Source of the DNA: Cohaesibacter haloalkalitolerans
GTDB taxonomy: Bacteria; Pseudomonadota; Alphaproteobacteria; Rhizobiales; Cohaesibacteraceae
Direction of reading: 5' to 3'
DNA: 64,000 bases
Assembly: GCF_003574655.1 (NCBI RefSeq)
Contig: NZ_QNUM01000001.1
Span: forward strand, 1 to 64,000
The notes under the pieces were generated by a model. It was given only the letters and a program-made list of their open reading frames with translations. It was not told where the DNA came from and ran no database searches. Positions within the stretch are counted from its first letter, which is position 1. Every line of letters begins with the position of its first letter. Positions 11,183-21,046 of this stretch are shown piece by piece. Both the position numbers and the translations under genes were made by a program.

Positions 11183-11965
11183 GTGAGCTATTCACCTGAC
11201 AATATACCGGAAACCATGCGGAAGGCGCCCTTGTCAAAGAGGGCGCGCAAAGCCGTCTACAAACAGATCGCCCGGCTGCGAGATACCATCTCGGATATGT
11301 CTCCGAACTGGTTGCGCCGTTTCTTCGCCCCGATCTATGACTATGCGGAAATGATCTTCGTCGATCACGGGATGTTCCGCACGCCTTATGCCAACCGGCA
11401 CAAGGTTTCCGAGCGAGCCTGGCGCTCGTCCCAGCCGTGGCCCCATCAGATCCGCTACTATGCTCAGGAACTCGGCATCCGCACGATCCTCAATCTGCGC
11501 GGCCCGAGAGACTGCGGCAGTGACAGGCTGGAACGCAAGGCCTGCGAAGACTATGGCATTGTCATGCGGGACGATCTGCAGGTGCGCTCACGCGGGGCAC
11601 CGTCCCGCACAACTATTCTCGGCCTGCGGGACTATTTCTCTTCGCTGCAATATCCCATCCTTCTGCATTGCAAGGCGGGAGCGGATCGGGCGAGCCTCAT
11701 CTCGGCGCTTTATCTGATCATCATGGAAGACGTGCCGGTGGAAAAGGCCCGCGAGCAGCTTTCGATGCGGTTTGGCCATTTCAAGCAGGCCAAGACGGGG
11801 ATTCTCGACCATTTCTTCGAGCAGTATCTCGCCTACAAGGCCGTCCATGACATCAGCTTCATGGAGTGGGTCGAAACCGTCTATGACGAAGACGGGCTTA
11901 TGAACTCCTTCCAGTCGGAACGCTGGACCAGCCTGCTCGTCGACAGGATTCTCAATCGCGAATAG
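11183..11965 (+). CDS. Cys-based tyrosine/dual-specificity phosphatase-like protein
   Basis: Protein of 260 residues with the active-site P-loop HCKAGADRAS, catalytic Cys at about residue 163. Preceding it, SSQPWPHQIRYYAQELGIRTILNLRG is typical of the DSP-like bacterial phosphatases, and an acidic residue in RDDLQVRS could be the general acid. The N-terminus (residues 1-50) is basic. It starts at GTG (11183), preceded by AAAGGGA at a normal distance. It faces the 11980-12627 gene, whose stop is 14 bases away. The substrate is unknown; relatives act on phosphotyrosine, phosphoinositides or nucleotides. Confidence 0.8.
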   Translation: MSYSPDNIPETMRKAPLSKRARKAVYKQIARLRDTISDMSPNWLRRFFAPIYDYAEMIFVDHGMFRTPYANRHKVSERAWRSSQPWPHQIRYYAQELGIRTILNLRGPRDCGSDRLERKACEDYGIVMRDDLQVRSRGAPSRTTILGLRDYFSSLQYPILLHCKAGADRASLISALYLIIMEDVPVEKAREQLSMRFGHFKQAKTGILDHFFEQYLAYKAVHDISFMEWVETVYDEDGLMNSFQSERWTSLLVDRILNRE

Positions 11966-11979
11966 AGCGAGGTCGAGCC

Positions 11980-12627
11980 CTATTGCTCGGCTTCCAGAGT
12001 CTGCCGCATGACGCGATAGTCTCTGCGCTCGTCTTTCAGGCTCTCGACCTTCCATCTGAGCTCATCAATCTGTTTTTCATAGTCGGCGATCCGAGCGTCT
12101 GCCTCGCTGATCTTCCGGTCTGCGGCGTCTTCATTGTTGCGGATGGCATCAACAGCTGACTGAAACAGCGCCTCGATCCGGTTGAGATAGGCGCCATCCA
12201 GCACCGAGCGGGTTGCCGGGAAGCGGGTGCGTACATTGGTGACAAACCGCTTGAGGCTGATGCTCTCCCACTCGTCCCCATCTTCCTTGAGGCGGGCATT
12301 CTCGATCACCCAGTTAACCGACTCCTCAATGTCCGGTACCATGATCGACATGCGCAGCAGGGTGAATTCCTCGTCCTGATCCAGCCCCTCATAAGCACTG
12401 CCGAACAGCTTCTCGGCAAAGCCGCGATCCTCGCCTTTCAAGCCGCAATAGCGAGTCACGAATGTTTCCATCTTCATGTCCGACAGACTTTTGACAAAGC
12501 GCGTGTGAACGGCATTGCTGATCTCGGCCGGAGCCGGATTTTTCTCTTCGAGGCAGGCTGCCGCAGAAACGGTCATGGATGCGAGGGCAATCAGAAATGG
12601 AAAAATGGCTCTTAAGATCAACTGCAT
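11980..12627 (-). CDS. Secreted coiled-coil protein of unknown function
   Basis: I do not recognise this family. From the Met at 12627 the protein has 215 residues with a signal peptide (MQLILRAIFPFLIALASMTVSAAAC), so it is probably periplasmic or, if the Cys is lipidated, membrane-anchored; the lipobox is not classical. The middle is mixed and acidic. The last 50 residues (ISEADARIADYEKQIDELRW onward) have the heptad pattern of a coiled coil. It is divergent from the PiT transporter gene, which may or may not imply a common control. Confidence 0.6.
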   Translation of the reverse strand: MQLILRAIFPFLIALASMTVSAAACLEEKNPAPAEISNAVHTRFVKSLSDMKMETFVTRYCGLKGEDRGFAEKLFGSAYEGLDQDEEFTLLRMSIMVPDIEESVNWVIENARLKEDGDEWESISLKRFVTNVRTRFPATRSVLDGAYLNRIEALFQSAVDAIRNNEDAADRKISEADARIADYEKQIDELRWKVESLKDERRDYRVMRQTLEAEQ

Positions 12628-12665
12628 GATGTAGATGGAGTCCAACGGCTGGTTTTCAACAGGAT

Positions 12666-12722
12666 GAGTGCACGGTGTGCACTCCTTTGCGGGCGTTCTT
12701 TCCCTTTTAATGCACGGGGTGC
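12666..12722. promoter_or_regulatory. Two GCAC-N3-GTGC dyads before pit
   Basis: GAGTGCACGGTGTGCACTC at 12666-12684 is a perfect inverted repeat. A second GCAC-N3-GTGC element lies at 12712-12722. Their centres are 42 bases apart, four helical turns, as expected for a cooperative operator pair. No PhoB-type box was found. They lie between the divergent 12627 and 12918 starts. Confidence 0.4.
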
Positions 12723-12737
12723 GCTTTGAGAAATTTA

Positions 12738-12767
12738 TTTGTCGATTTCTCTGGAAATATCGACAAA
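12738..12767 (+). promoter_or_regulatory. Leader hairpin upstream of pit
   Basis: TTTGTCGAT at 12738-12746 pairs perfectly with ATCGACAAA at 12759-12767 across a 12-base loop. It is in the presumed leader of the phosphate transporter mRNA, 150 bases before the start codon. Role unknown. Confidence 0.35.
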
Positions 12768-12917
12768 TTTCCGCCACTCCCTTCGTGGCTGACGCCACCA
12801 GCAGCCAACACAATAGCAGAAATTCATCTATGCAAAAGAGCGGACCTTTGCCTCCGAGGGCCTCATAGCCAGGGAGCAGCAACCGCCGGGGATGCAAAAA
12901 AGCTAAAGGCAGGCAAT

Positions 12918-14492
12918 ATGAAAGTTGGAGATTTTCTCAAGATCGAGAATGCAACTGATTTGAGCAGATCTGAAGTGGGGCGGCTGGGCACGGCCATTCT
13001 TTTCATGGTCGGTGTCATGATCTACGCTGGCACACAGTTTGCCCATGTAGAACAATCTTTCCTCCTGATCGCGGCCGCAGTGATCGGCGCTTACATGTCG
13101 CTGAACATCGGCGCCAACGACGTGGCCAACAACGTAGGTCCGGCGGTCGGCTCCTTCGCCATGACCCTGACCATGGCCATCATGATTGCAGCGGTCTTCG
13201 AGGCCGGTGGCGCCATCATCGCCGGTGGTGACGTGGTTCACACCGTCAAGAAGGGTATCATCGACCCGGCCAACATCGCCGATACCGATACCTTCATCTG
13301 GGTCATGATGGGCGCGCTTCTGGGCGCTGCAATCTGGCTCAATGCAGCGACCTGGCTTGGTGCGCCCGTGTCCACCACCCATTCGATTGTGGGTGGCGTG
13401 ATGGGCGCCGGTATCGCGAGTGCCGGCTGGGATATCGTCAACTGGGACTCGATGTTCAAGATCGCATCCAGCTGGGTCATTTCCCCGCTTTGCGGCGGCG
13501 TCATTGCCGCACTGACACTCTATATTCTCAAGAAGCTGATCTTCTTCAAGGAAGACCCGATTTCGGCGGCGCGCCGGGTGATGCCATACATGATTTCGGT
13601 CATGGCCTGGGCTTTCACCACCTACATCTGCCTCAAGGGGATCAACCAGGTCGTCAAGGTCAACTTCTCGACCGCCGTGTCCATCGGAACTGCCGCCGCC
13701 GTTGTCTGCTTCTTCATCGTGCGGCCGATCATTGCCCGGGCCACGGACCGGATAGGCGAAGACCGCGACGGCGTGAACAAGCTGTTCACCATCCCGCTGA
13801 TCTTCGCTGCCGCTCTGCTGAGTTTTGCCCATGGCGCCAACGATGTCGCCAACGCGGTTGGTCCGCTCGCCGGGATCGTCGAAGTGCTGACCGTCGATGG
13901 CGGCAACCACGCTCAGGTCAGCATCCCGCTTTGGGTGATGGTCATCGGTGCGCTCGGCATTTCCTTCGGTCTTGCCCTGTTTGGCCCCAAACTCATTCAC
14001 ACGGTGGGCTCTGAAATCACCGAACTCGACCGGTCTCGCGCCTTCTGCATCGCCCTTGCGGCAGCGATTACCGTGATCATCGCCAGCCAGCTCGGCATGC
14101 CGATCAGCTCGACCCATGTGGCACTGGGTGCCGTGTTCGGCGTCGGTTTCCTCAGGGAGTTTCTCGAACAGCGCATGAGCAAGGTGGTCGAGGACGTGCT
14201 CTCCAAACATGTGGGCAGCCCGTCGCTTGCCAAGGTGGAAATGGTTCTGGCCGAATTCCGCAACGCTCCGGCAGACGAAAAGAAACGCATGCTGGATGCC
14301 CTCAAGGCAATGGGGCCGGAAGCCGTGATCTCGGCCGCTCAGCGCAAGAAGCTGCGCAAGGCACTCAAACGCCAGCTGGTCAAGCGTTCGACACTGCTCA
14401 AGATCGCCTCGGCGTGGATCATCACGGTCCCCGTCTCCGGCGTGCTGGCTGCCCTGTTCTACTTCGCCCTCAGAGGCATGATGCTTCCTTAA
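12918..14492 (+). CDS. PiT-family inorganic phosphate transporter
   Basis: Inner-membrane phosphate permease of about 524 residues. Both copies of the PiT signature are visible: NIGANDVANNVGPAVGS near residue 67 and HGANDVANAVGPLAG near residue 308, together with PVSTTHSIVGG and PISSTHVALG in the second part of each repeat. About ten hydrophobic segments surround a soluble helical stretch (EFRNAPADEKKRMLDALKAM) before the last membrane helix. I start at MKVGDFLKIEN, preceded by AAAGGC; the longer open frame lacks family features. The next gene downstream encodes a second, unrelated phosphate transporter. Confidence 0.93.
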   Translation: MKVGDFLKIENATDLSRSEVGRLGTAILFMVGVMIYAGTQFAHVEQSFLLIAAAVIGAYMSLNIGANDVANNVGPAVGSFAMTLTMAIMIAAVFEAGGAIIAGGDVVHTVKKGIIDPANIADTDTFIWVMMGALLGAAIWLNAATWLGAPVSTTHSIVGGVMGAGIASAGWDIVNWDSMFKIASSWVISPLCGGVIAALTLYILKKLIFFKEDPISAARRVMPYMISVMAWAFTTYICLKGINQVVKVNFSTAVSIGTAAAVVCFFIVRPIIARATDRIGEDRDGVNKLFTIPLIFAAALLSFAHGANDVANAVGPLAGIVEVLTVDGGNHAQVSIPLWVMVIGALGISFGLALFGPKLIHTVGSEITELDRSRAFCIALAAAITVIIASQLGMPISSTHVALGAVFGVGFLREFLEQRMSKVVEDVLSKHVGSPSLAKVEMVLAEFRNAPADEKKRMLDALKAMGPEAVISAAQRKKLRKALKRQLVKRSTLLKIASAWIITVPVSGVLAALFYFALRGMMLP

Positions 14493-14591
14493 TGATTTGG
14501 GTGTACTCTGTGCGCTTATAGCCCGGTTCGCAGGCTGGCCATCGGGCCACCTGCCTGAACCGGGATAAAGGCGGACCGAGGTGACCCGTTC

Positions 14592-16430
14592 ATGAAGAAA
14601 ACGCTGCTGCCCATCATTCTGGTTCTCATGCTGGCCGCCTTCTGGGTCAGCATGGACTTTCAGGAAATCGCCGCCGGGGTGGCAGTCTTTCTGTTTGGCA
14701 TGCTGATGCTGGAGGACGGGTTCAAACTGTTCTCCGGCGGATTTCTCGAAAAGATACTGGCACGGATGACAGGGTCCACCCTGCGATCCATCAGCTTCGG
14801 CGTTCTGACCACGTCCCTGATGCAGTCGAGCTCCCTCGTCTCGGTCATCACCATTTCCTTCCTTTCTGCCGGTCTCATCTCGCTGGTCGCCGGGGTCGGC
14901 ATCATTTTCGGGGCCAATATCGGAACCACGACCGGGGCCTGGCTGATTGCCGGGTTCGGGCTCAAGGTCAAGATCTCCGCCTATGCGATGCCAATGCTGG
15001 CCATTGCCATCGTGCTTGTCTTCCAGCACAACAAATATCTGCGCGGGGCGGGCCATGTGCTGGCAGGGCTCGGATTTCTGTTTCTGGGTATCCATTTCAT
15101 GAAAGAGGGCTTTGATGCCTTCAAGGACCAGTTCGACCTCACGCGGTTCGCGCTGTCAGGGGTGCTGGGGCTCATCGTCTACACGCTCGTCGGCTCCGCT
15201 GCCACCGTCGTCATGCAATCGAGCCACGCAACGATGGTGCTCATTCTGACGGCGCTGGCCGCCGGTCAGATCTCCTATGCCAATGCTCTCGCCCTCGCCA
15301 TCGGGGCCAACATCGGCACCACCATCACCGCCATCATCGGCTCGCTGACCGCCAACTATCAGGGCAAGCGGCTGGCGCTGGCTCATCTGCTCTTCAATCT
15401 GGTCACGGCAAGTGTTGCGCTGGTATTCATCAACCAGTTGCGGCAGGTGGTCGATTTCATCAGCTTCGAGGTCGGCATTGCCAGCGATGACTATGCGCTG
15501 AAGCTGGCAGTGTTCCACACCATTTTCAACGTGCTGGGGGTGCTGATCATGGTGCCGCTGATGGGCCAGCTCATCGGTTTCCTCACCCGCCGAATCCCGG
15601 AACCCCGCACCGATGTCTCACAGCCCAAATATCTCAACGAGGCGGTGGATGCCTTCCCGGCGACCATTGAACTGGCCCTGCGCAAGGAAGTGCTGCATCT
15701 GCAGGACAATGCCGTCGAGCTGATCGCCCACGGGCTGAATATCCATCGCCACGAGCTATACGCCAGCGTTGATATCGCCCGGACCGTCCGGACCAGCCGG
15801 GCGACCTTCGAGATTGATATCGACGCCCGCTATGAGGCGCGCGTCAAGACGCTCTATTCAGCCATCGTCGACTTCACCTCGCGGGTCGGGGACAAGGATC
15901 TGCCGCATATGGAACTGGAACGAGCCTACCGCTTGCGCGATGCGGCAACTGCTATGGTGCGAGCGGTCAAGGCGATCAAGCATATGCGGCGCAATGCCAA
16001 CCTGTTCACCCACAAGCCGATGGGAACGGCGACAGATCTTTACAACGGGCTGCGCATCGAGATTGCTCGGATCCTTGTCGAGCTGCACAAACTGAACCAG
16101 ATGGAAGAGGCCGACCGCGACGGCGTCTGGCTGGAAGAGGAACTGGCGACCATCAAGAAGAACAAGAGCGCCACCACCCACATGGTTGAAGCCCATATCC
16201 GCGCTGGCGATCTGGAGATCCAGTCGGCGACCTCATTCCTCAACGATTCGGACTATGCCTACAAGGCCATGTCGGATCTGCTCAAGGCGGCAAGGGCGAT
16301 CTATGCCGAACCGGAAAGCACCGAAGAACAGGTCGAGCGGGTGCTGCAGTCCGATGATACCGGCCCGAGGCTTGGCGTGCAGCCCCTTGATGAGGATCAG
16401 ACAGACGAGCTTGAAGCGCATCCCGTCTAG
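14592..16430 (+). CDS. Na/Pi cotransporter family protein
   Basis: Protein of 612 residues with an N-terminal membrane half made of two Na/Pi-cotransporter repeats (QSSSLVSVITISFLSAGLI near residue 78 and QSSHATMVLILTALAAGQ near residue 210, both with the QSS motif) and a C-terminal PhoU-like helical half from about residue 340. It is probably a sodium-dependent phosphate carrier of the NptA/YjbB type; some members export phosphate. It begins 99 bases after the PiT gene with GAGGTGA before the ATG. The same-direction pair may form one operon. Confidence 0.88.
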   Translation: MKKTLLPIILVLMLAAFWVSMDFQEIAAGVAVFLFGMLMLEDGFKLFSGGFLEKILARMTGSTLRSISFGVLTTSLMQSSSLVSVITISFLSAGLISLVAGVGIIFGANIGTTTGAWLIAGFGLKVKISAYAMPMLAIAIVLVFQHNKYLRGAGHVLAGLGFLFLGIHFMKEGFDAFKDQFDLTRFALSGVLGLIVYTLVGSAATVVMQSSHATMVLILTALAAGQISYANALALAIGANIGTTITAIIGSLTANYQGKRLALAHLLFNLVTASVALVFINQLRQVVDFISFEVGIASDDYALKLAVFHTIFNVLGVLIMVPLMGQLIGFLTRRIPEPRTDVSQPKYLNEAVDAFPATIELALRKEVLHLQDNAVELIAHGLNIHRHELYASVDIARTVRTSRATFEIDIDARYEARVKTLYSAIVDFTSRVGDKDLPHMELERAYRLRDAATAMVRAVKAIKHMRRNANLFTHKPMGTATDLYNGLRIEIARILVELHKLNQMEEADRDGVWLEEELATIKKNKSATTHMVEAHIRAGDLEIQSATSFLNDSDYAYKAMSDLLKAARAIYAEPESTEEQVERVLQSDDTGPRLGVQPLDEDQTDELEAHPV

Positions 16431-16439
16431 GCAAGCAGC

Positions 16440-16465
16440 AAAAAGCCCCGCGCTTGGCACGGGGC
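16440..16465. terminator. Bidirectional terminator between Na/Pi and fghA genes
   Basis: GCCCCG (16445-16450) and CGGGGC (16460-16465) form a six-base stem with nine-base loop. The minus-strand side ends in TTTTT, so it serves fghA best; the plus-strand side has only TCTTGG. The genes converge here. Confidence 0.75.
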
Positions 16466-16506
16466 TCTTGGTGTCTTGTGGCAAGGCTGCCATCTGCCGG
16501 ATTTCG

Positions 16507-17337
16507 TCAGGCCTTCAGGGCGGCAGCGTGATGGGCGATATGCTCACCGATGAAGCTGGCGATGAAATAGTAGCTGTGATCATGACCCTTCTGCATGCGC
16601 AGAACCACCGGATGACCGACCCGGTTTGCCTCTTCGACAAACAGTTCAGGCTTCAGCTGTCCGGTCAGGAACTCGTCGGCGTCGCCCTGATCGATGAGAA
16701 TTGGCAGGCGTTCTTCGGCAGTGGCCAGCAGGGCGGTTGCGTCATGGGCCCTCCATGCGTCCAGATTGGCTCCGAGATAGGCAGAGAAGGCCTTTTCCCC
16801 CCATGGTACCCTGGTGGGTGCGACGATGGGCGAGAAGGCCGAGACAGCCTTGTAGACACCCGGATGACGCAGCGCCAGCGTCAGTGCACCATGACCTCCC
16901 ATGGAGTGCCCCATGATGGAGCGTTTGTCACTGGCGGGAAAATTGGCCTCAATCAAGGCTGGCAGCTCCTTCGTGACATAGTCTTCCATGCGGAAATGGC
17001 TTGCCCATGGTTCCTCGGTCGCATTGAGGTAGAAGCCGGCGCCCTGTCCCAGATCATAGGCCTCGTCATTGGCCACATCGCCGCCGCGCGGGCTGGTATC
17101 GGGCGCGACCAGAATCACCCCATGCTCGGCAGCATAGCGCTGGGCGCCAGCCTTGGTGATGAAATTCTGCTCGGTACAGGTCAGCCCGGACAGCCAGTAG
17201 ATAACCGGCAGACGCGCGCCATCCTCATGCTCGGGCACAAAGACCGCAAACGACATGTCGCACGAAAGGGTCTGAGAGCTATGGCGATACACGCGCTGCG
17301 TACCACCGAAACTGGCGTGTTGTTCGATGCATTCCAT
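16507..17337 (-). CDS. fghA: S-formylglutathione hydrolase
   Basis: Esterase-D-type alpha/beta hydrolase of about 276 residues that releases formate and glutathione from S-formylglutathione, the second step of glutathione-dependent formaldehyde oxidation. The nucleophile elbow GHSMGGHGALT, the stretch YWLSGLTCTEQNF and the C-terminal HDHSYYFIASFI (catalytic His) are typical. Start at 17337 with AGGAG eight bases before. It follows the class III alcohol dehydrogenase gene by 71 bases in the same direction. Confidence 0.95.
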   Translation of the reverse strand: MECIEQHASFGGTQRVYRHSSQTLSCDMSFAVFVPEHEDGARLPVIYWLSGLTCTEQNFITKAGAQRYAAEHGVILVAPDTSPRGGDVANDEAYDLGQGAGFYLNATEEPWASHFRMEDYVTKELPALIEANFPASDKRSIMGHSMGGHGALTLALRHPGVYKAVSAFSPIVAPTRVPWGEKAFSAYLGANLDAWRAHDATALLATAEERLPILIDQGDADEFLTGQLKPELFVEEANRVGHPVVLRMQKGHDHSYYFIASFIGEHIAHHAAALKA

Positions 17338-17408
17338 GCTTTCACACTCCTGTTCTTGAAGCAAAGACGCGGCAGAAACCGCCGCGCCGGAAGGGTTTGC
17401 ACGCGGGA

Positions 17409-18587
<1,179 letters not shown>

Positions 18588-18761
18588 TCAAGCCAGAAGC
18601 AGGAGCGCAATGATGTGTCCTGATCTGGATTGCAAGACCCTTCAGACAGTCCATCCTGTGGCCTGTCTGGACCAGCGAGACCGCATCCGGTTTCTATAAT
18701 TGTTTACAAGACCGACGCCTGCGCGCCGGGCTTTCTTCAGCGCACCATGACGGCACGCGAT

Positions 18762-19028
18762 CTATTTGAGATAATTCCGAACAAGATGGAGCAACTCCTG
18801 CGTCTTCTTGCCGCCGGGGTCATCGGGGAAGATGAACTCCTCCCGGATGTGACCTTCCATCACTTCCACCATAAGCCCGTTGACCGCACCGCGAACCGCA
18901 GCGATCTGCTGCAGGATCGGTGTGCAGTCCATACCGGACTCGATGGCCCGTTCCAGCGCTTCGCATTGGCCTTTAATCCGGCGCACACGGGTCAACGCAC
19001 GTTTCTTGTCCTCGGGACTTTTGGGCAT
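18762..19028 (-). CDS. frmR: Formaldehyde-sensing repressor FrmR
   Basis: Small all-helical DNA-binding protein (88 residues) of the CsoR/RcnR/FrmR family. The start MPKSPEDKKRALTRVRRIKG places Pro at position 2 and Cys at position 35, exactly the pair that formaldehyde crosslinks in E. coli FrmR. ILQQIAAVRGAVNGLM is the family core. I prefer the start at 19028 over one three codons earlier because it yields the Pro2 N-terminus and has AAGG upstream. It should repress its own promoter and, through read-through, frmA and fghA. Confidence 0.94.
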   Translation of the reverse strand: MPKSPEDKKRALTRVRRIKGQCEALERAIESGMDCTPILQQIAAVRGAVNGLMVEVMEGHIREEFIFPDDPGGKKTQELLHLVRNYLK

Positions 19029-19044
19029 CCTGTTCACCTTATCC

Positions 19045-19084
19045 TATACTGGGGTATAGTATACTGAGATACGTAAATATACAA
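19045..19084 (-). promoter_or_regulatory. frmR promoter and FrmR operator
   Basis: TATACTGGGGTATAGTATA at 19045-19063 has TATACT/AGTATA arms around a G-tract, the form of CsoR/RcnR/FrmR operators. On the minus strand a -35-like TTGTAT (19079-19084) and a -10-like TACTAT (19056-19061) are separated by 17 bases, so the operator covers the -10 and start-point region. The frmR start codon is 17 bases further. Confidence 0.7.
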
Positions 19085-19142
19085 GCCCTCGGACCTTGGC
19101 AAGACGGAAATTTCCTCTCGGGGAAAAGTCTGCGGCAAAATC

Positions 19143-19178
19143 AAAAAAACGGGCGGATCCGTTGAAGGATCCACCCGT
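19143..19178 (-). terminator. Terminator after the TRAP operon
   Basis: A 12-pair stem (19149-19160 with 19167-19178; one G-U pair on the minus-strand RNA) with six-base loop is followed on the minus strand by seven T residues. It lies 27 bases past the dctM stop. Strong intrinsic terminator. Confidence 0.9.
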
Positions 19179-19204
19179 TGTCTTTTATCTGTCCTCAAGG
19201 GATA

Positions 19205-20509
19205 TCAGAGCATACCGGCATAGTGCGGGAGCCAGAGCACCAACTGCGGGAAGAAGGTCAGCAGCAGCAACAGCACAATCAGCAACCCGAGGAACAACCA
19301 GGCCTCACGGATCATTTCACCGAGCGGAATACCGTTGAGGGCCTTGATGATGAACAGCAGGATGCCATATGGCGGGGTCACCAGACCGATCATCATGTTG
19401 AACACCAGCACGATGCCAAGGTGATGCAGATCGATACCGAGGGCCAGAGCTGTCGGGATGAACAGCGGGGTCACCACCAGCATGATCGTCGAGCAATCGA
19501 GAACGCAGCCGAGCACGAGGAACAGGGCGTTAAGGATCAGCAGAAACTGGACGCGGTTGAGATCCATCGCATCAAAGAAGGCGAAGACCTGCTGCGGAAC
19601 CTGCTCCACCGTGACGATATAGTTGAAGATATAGGCGCCGCACAGGACGATCGTGACAACGGCAGTCGTCTTGACGGTTTCCTTGACTACGGCAATGAAG
19701 GACCAGAAGCCGAGAACCCGATAGGCAAAGGCAGCCAGCAACAGGGCGTAGAAGGCGGAAACGGCAGCCGCTTCGGTCGGCGTGAAGGCACCCGAGTAGA
19801 TACCACCCAGAAGGATGACCGGCATCAACAGGGCAGGCAGTGCACGAATGAGGATCAGCGGAAACGCCTTGAGCGGAATGGCCTCTTCAACCGGGAAACC
19901 ACGCATCTTGGCCATGATGTAAACCGCAATACCCAGCGTGGTGCAAACCATGAGAGCCGGGATCACACCACCAAGGAACAGCACGCCCACCGACGTGGAG
20001 GAGATGAGGGCGTAGAAGATAACCGGGATGGACGGCGGAAAGATCGGCCCGACCACGGCAGACACCGCAGTGATCGCTCCGGCAAAACCGCGCGGATAAC
20101 GGTCTTCCTTGATCATCATGTCCGTCAGGACCTTGCCAACGCCGGCAACGTCAGAGATGGCCGAGCCACTCATGCCGGAGAAGATAAGGGAGGTCATGAT
20201 GTTGACCTGGGCCAGACCGCCAGGCACGCGCCCGACCAACGCCAGGGCAAAGGTGAGGATCCGGTCGGATACCTTGCCGGCATTCATGATATTGGCGGCG
20301 AAAATGAACAGGGGTACAGCCAGCGCAACGAAGTTGCCGAACACACCGTTCAGCACGTTCTCGGCGGCGAGCCCGACATCCTGCCCGGAGAAAAACAGAT
20401 AGAAGATACTCGCGACAATCATCGAGATGCCCATGGGCAGCCCGGTAACCGTGATGCCAATCATGATGATCAGCATCAGACTGAGAGCGTGATCTGCGAA
20501 GAAGGTCAT
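19205..20509 (-). CDS. TRAP transporter large permease (DctM)
   Basis: Inner-membrane protein of 434 residues with about 12 transmembrane segments, the large subunit of a tripartite ATP-independent periplasmic importer driven by an ion gradient. Typical segments include SGMSGSAISDVAGVGKVL near residue 112 and FPPSIPVIFYALIS near residue 155. It ends the operon dctP-dctQ-dctM and starts 15 bases after the dctQ stop. Substrate is probably a carboxylate or sugar acid, to be judged from the adjacent catabolic operon. Confidence 0.94.
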   Translation of the reverse strand: MTFFADHALSLMLIIMIGITVTGLPMGISMIVASIFYLFFSGQDVGLAAENVLNGVFGNFVALAVPLFIFAANIMNAGKVSDRILTFALALVGRVPGGLAQVNIMTSLIFSGMSGSAISDVAGVGKVLTDMMIKEDRYPRGFAGAITAVSAVVGPIFPPSIPVIFYALISSTSVGVLFLGGVIPALMVCTTLGIAVYIMAKMRGFPVEEAIPLKAFPLILIRALPALLMPVILLGGIYSGAFTPTEAAAVSAFYALLLAAFAYRVLGFWSFIAVVKETVKTTAVVTIVLCGAYIFNYIVTVEQVPQQVFAFFDAMDLNRVQFLLILNALFLVLGCVLDCSTIMLVVTPLFIPTALALGIDLHHLGIVLVFNMMIGLVTPPYGILLFIIKALNGIPLGEMIREAWLFLGLLIVLLLLLTFFPQLVLWLPHYAGML

Positions 20510-20524
20510 TCTAACCCAACCCTT

Positions 20525-21031
20525 TTAGATGAATTTTTCCCACTTCTTGCCCAACAGGCCATACAAACGGTAGGCCGCCTGAACGATGAACCCGAGAATG
20601 AACAGCATGTAGCAGCCGTAGATCCAGTACATGGGCAAACGCAGGACAGAGCTTTTCTTGCGCGTGAGGAATTGAAGATAATCCCAGGTCGCCGGCACCA
20701 GCAGCACGAATGCAACAAACAGTGCCACCATGGAAATGATGCAGAAGATCCGGCGGGTGTTGGGTCTGACGACGTCATAGACCACATCGAAGGAAACGTG
20801 GGACTGGACTGGCGTCATGAAAGCTGCGGCCCAGAATACGGTCCAAATGAATGCGATCATCGTGATTTCTTCTGTCCACAACAGGGGCGCATTCATCACG
20901 TAGCGATAGAAGATCTGTACGATGAATCCGCCAAAGGCGAACAGGAAGAGCAGGACGCCGATCGCGTCGGCCGCCTTTTTCAAAAGGCGACCGGTTGCGA
21001 GCAGCATATCCTTTGAAAGGATACCAGCCAT
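20525..21031 (-). CDS. TRAP transporter small permease (DctQ)
   Basis: Small membrane subunit of 168 residues with four hydrophobic segments. The region NAPLLWTEEITMIAFIWTVFWAAA with its W-x-E-E motif is typical of DctQ. It pairs with DctM. It lies 15 bases after the binding-protein gene in the same direction. Confidence 0.92.
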   Translation of the reverse strand: MAGILSKDMLLATGRLLKKAADAIGVLLFLFAFGGFIVQIFYRYVMNAPLLWTEEITMIAFIWTVFWAAAFMTPVQSHVSFDVVYDVVRPNTRRIFCIISMVALFVAFVLLVPATWDYLQFLTRKKSSVLRLPMYWIYGCYMLFILGFIVQAAYRLYGLLGKKWEKFI

Positions 21032-21046
21032 GGCAGCAAATGCTCC

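Noticed and set aside
12903-15095. 730-codon open frame on the minus strand across the two phosphate transporter genes
   Set aside because: It is rich in His, Asp, Gln and Arg with no family pattern, as expected for the antisense of hydrophobic membrane proteins; the plus-strand genes are unmistakable.
19178-21016. 612-codon open frame on the plus strand opposite the TRAP permeases
   Set aside because: Composition is almost entirely charged (antisense of membrane helices), and it starts inside a strong terminator.
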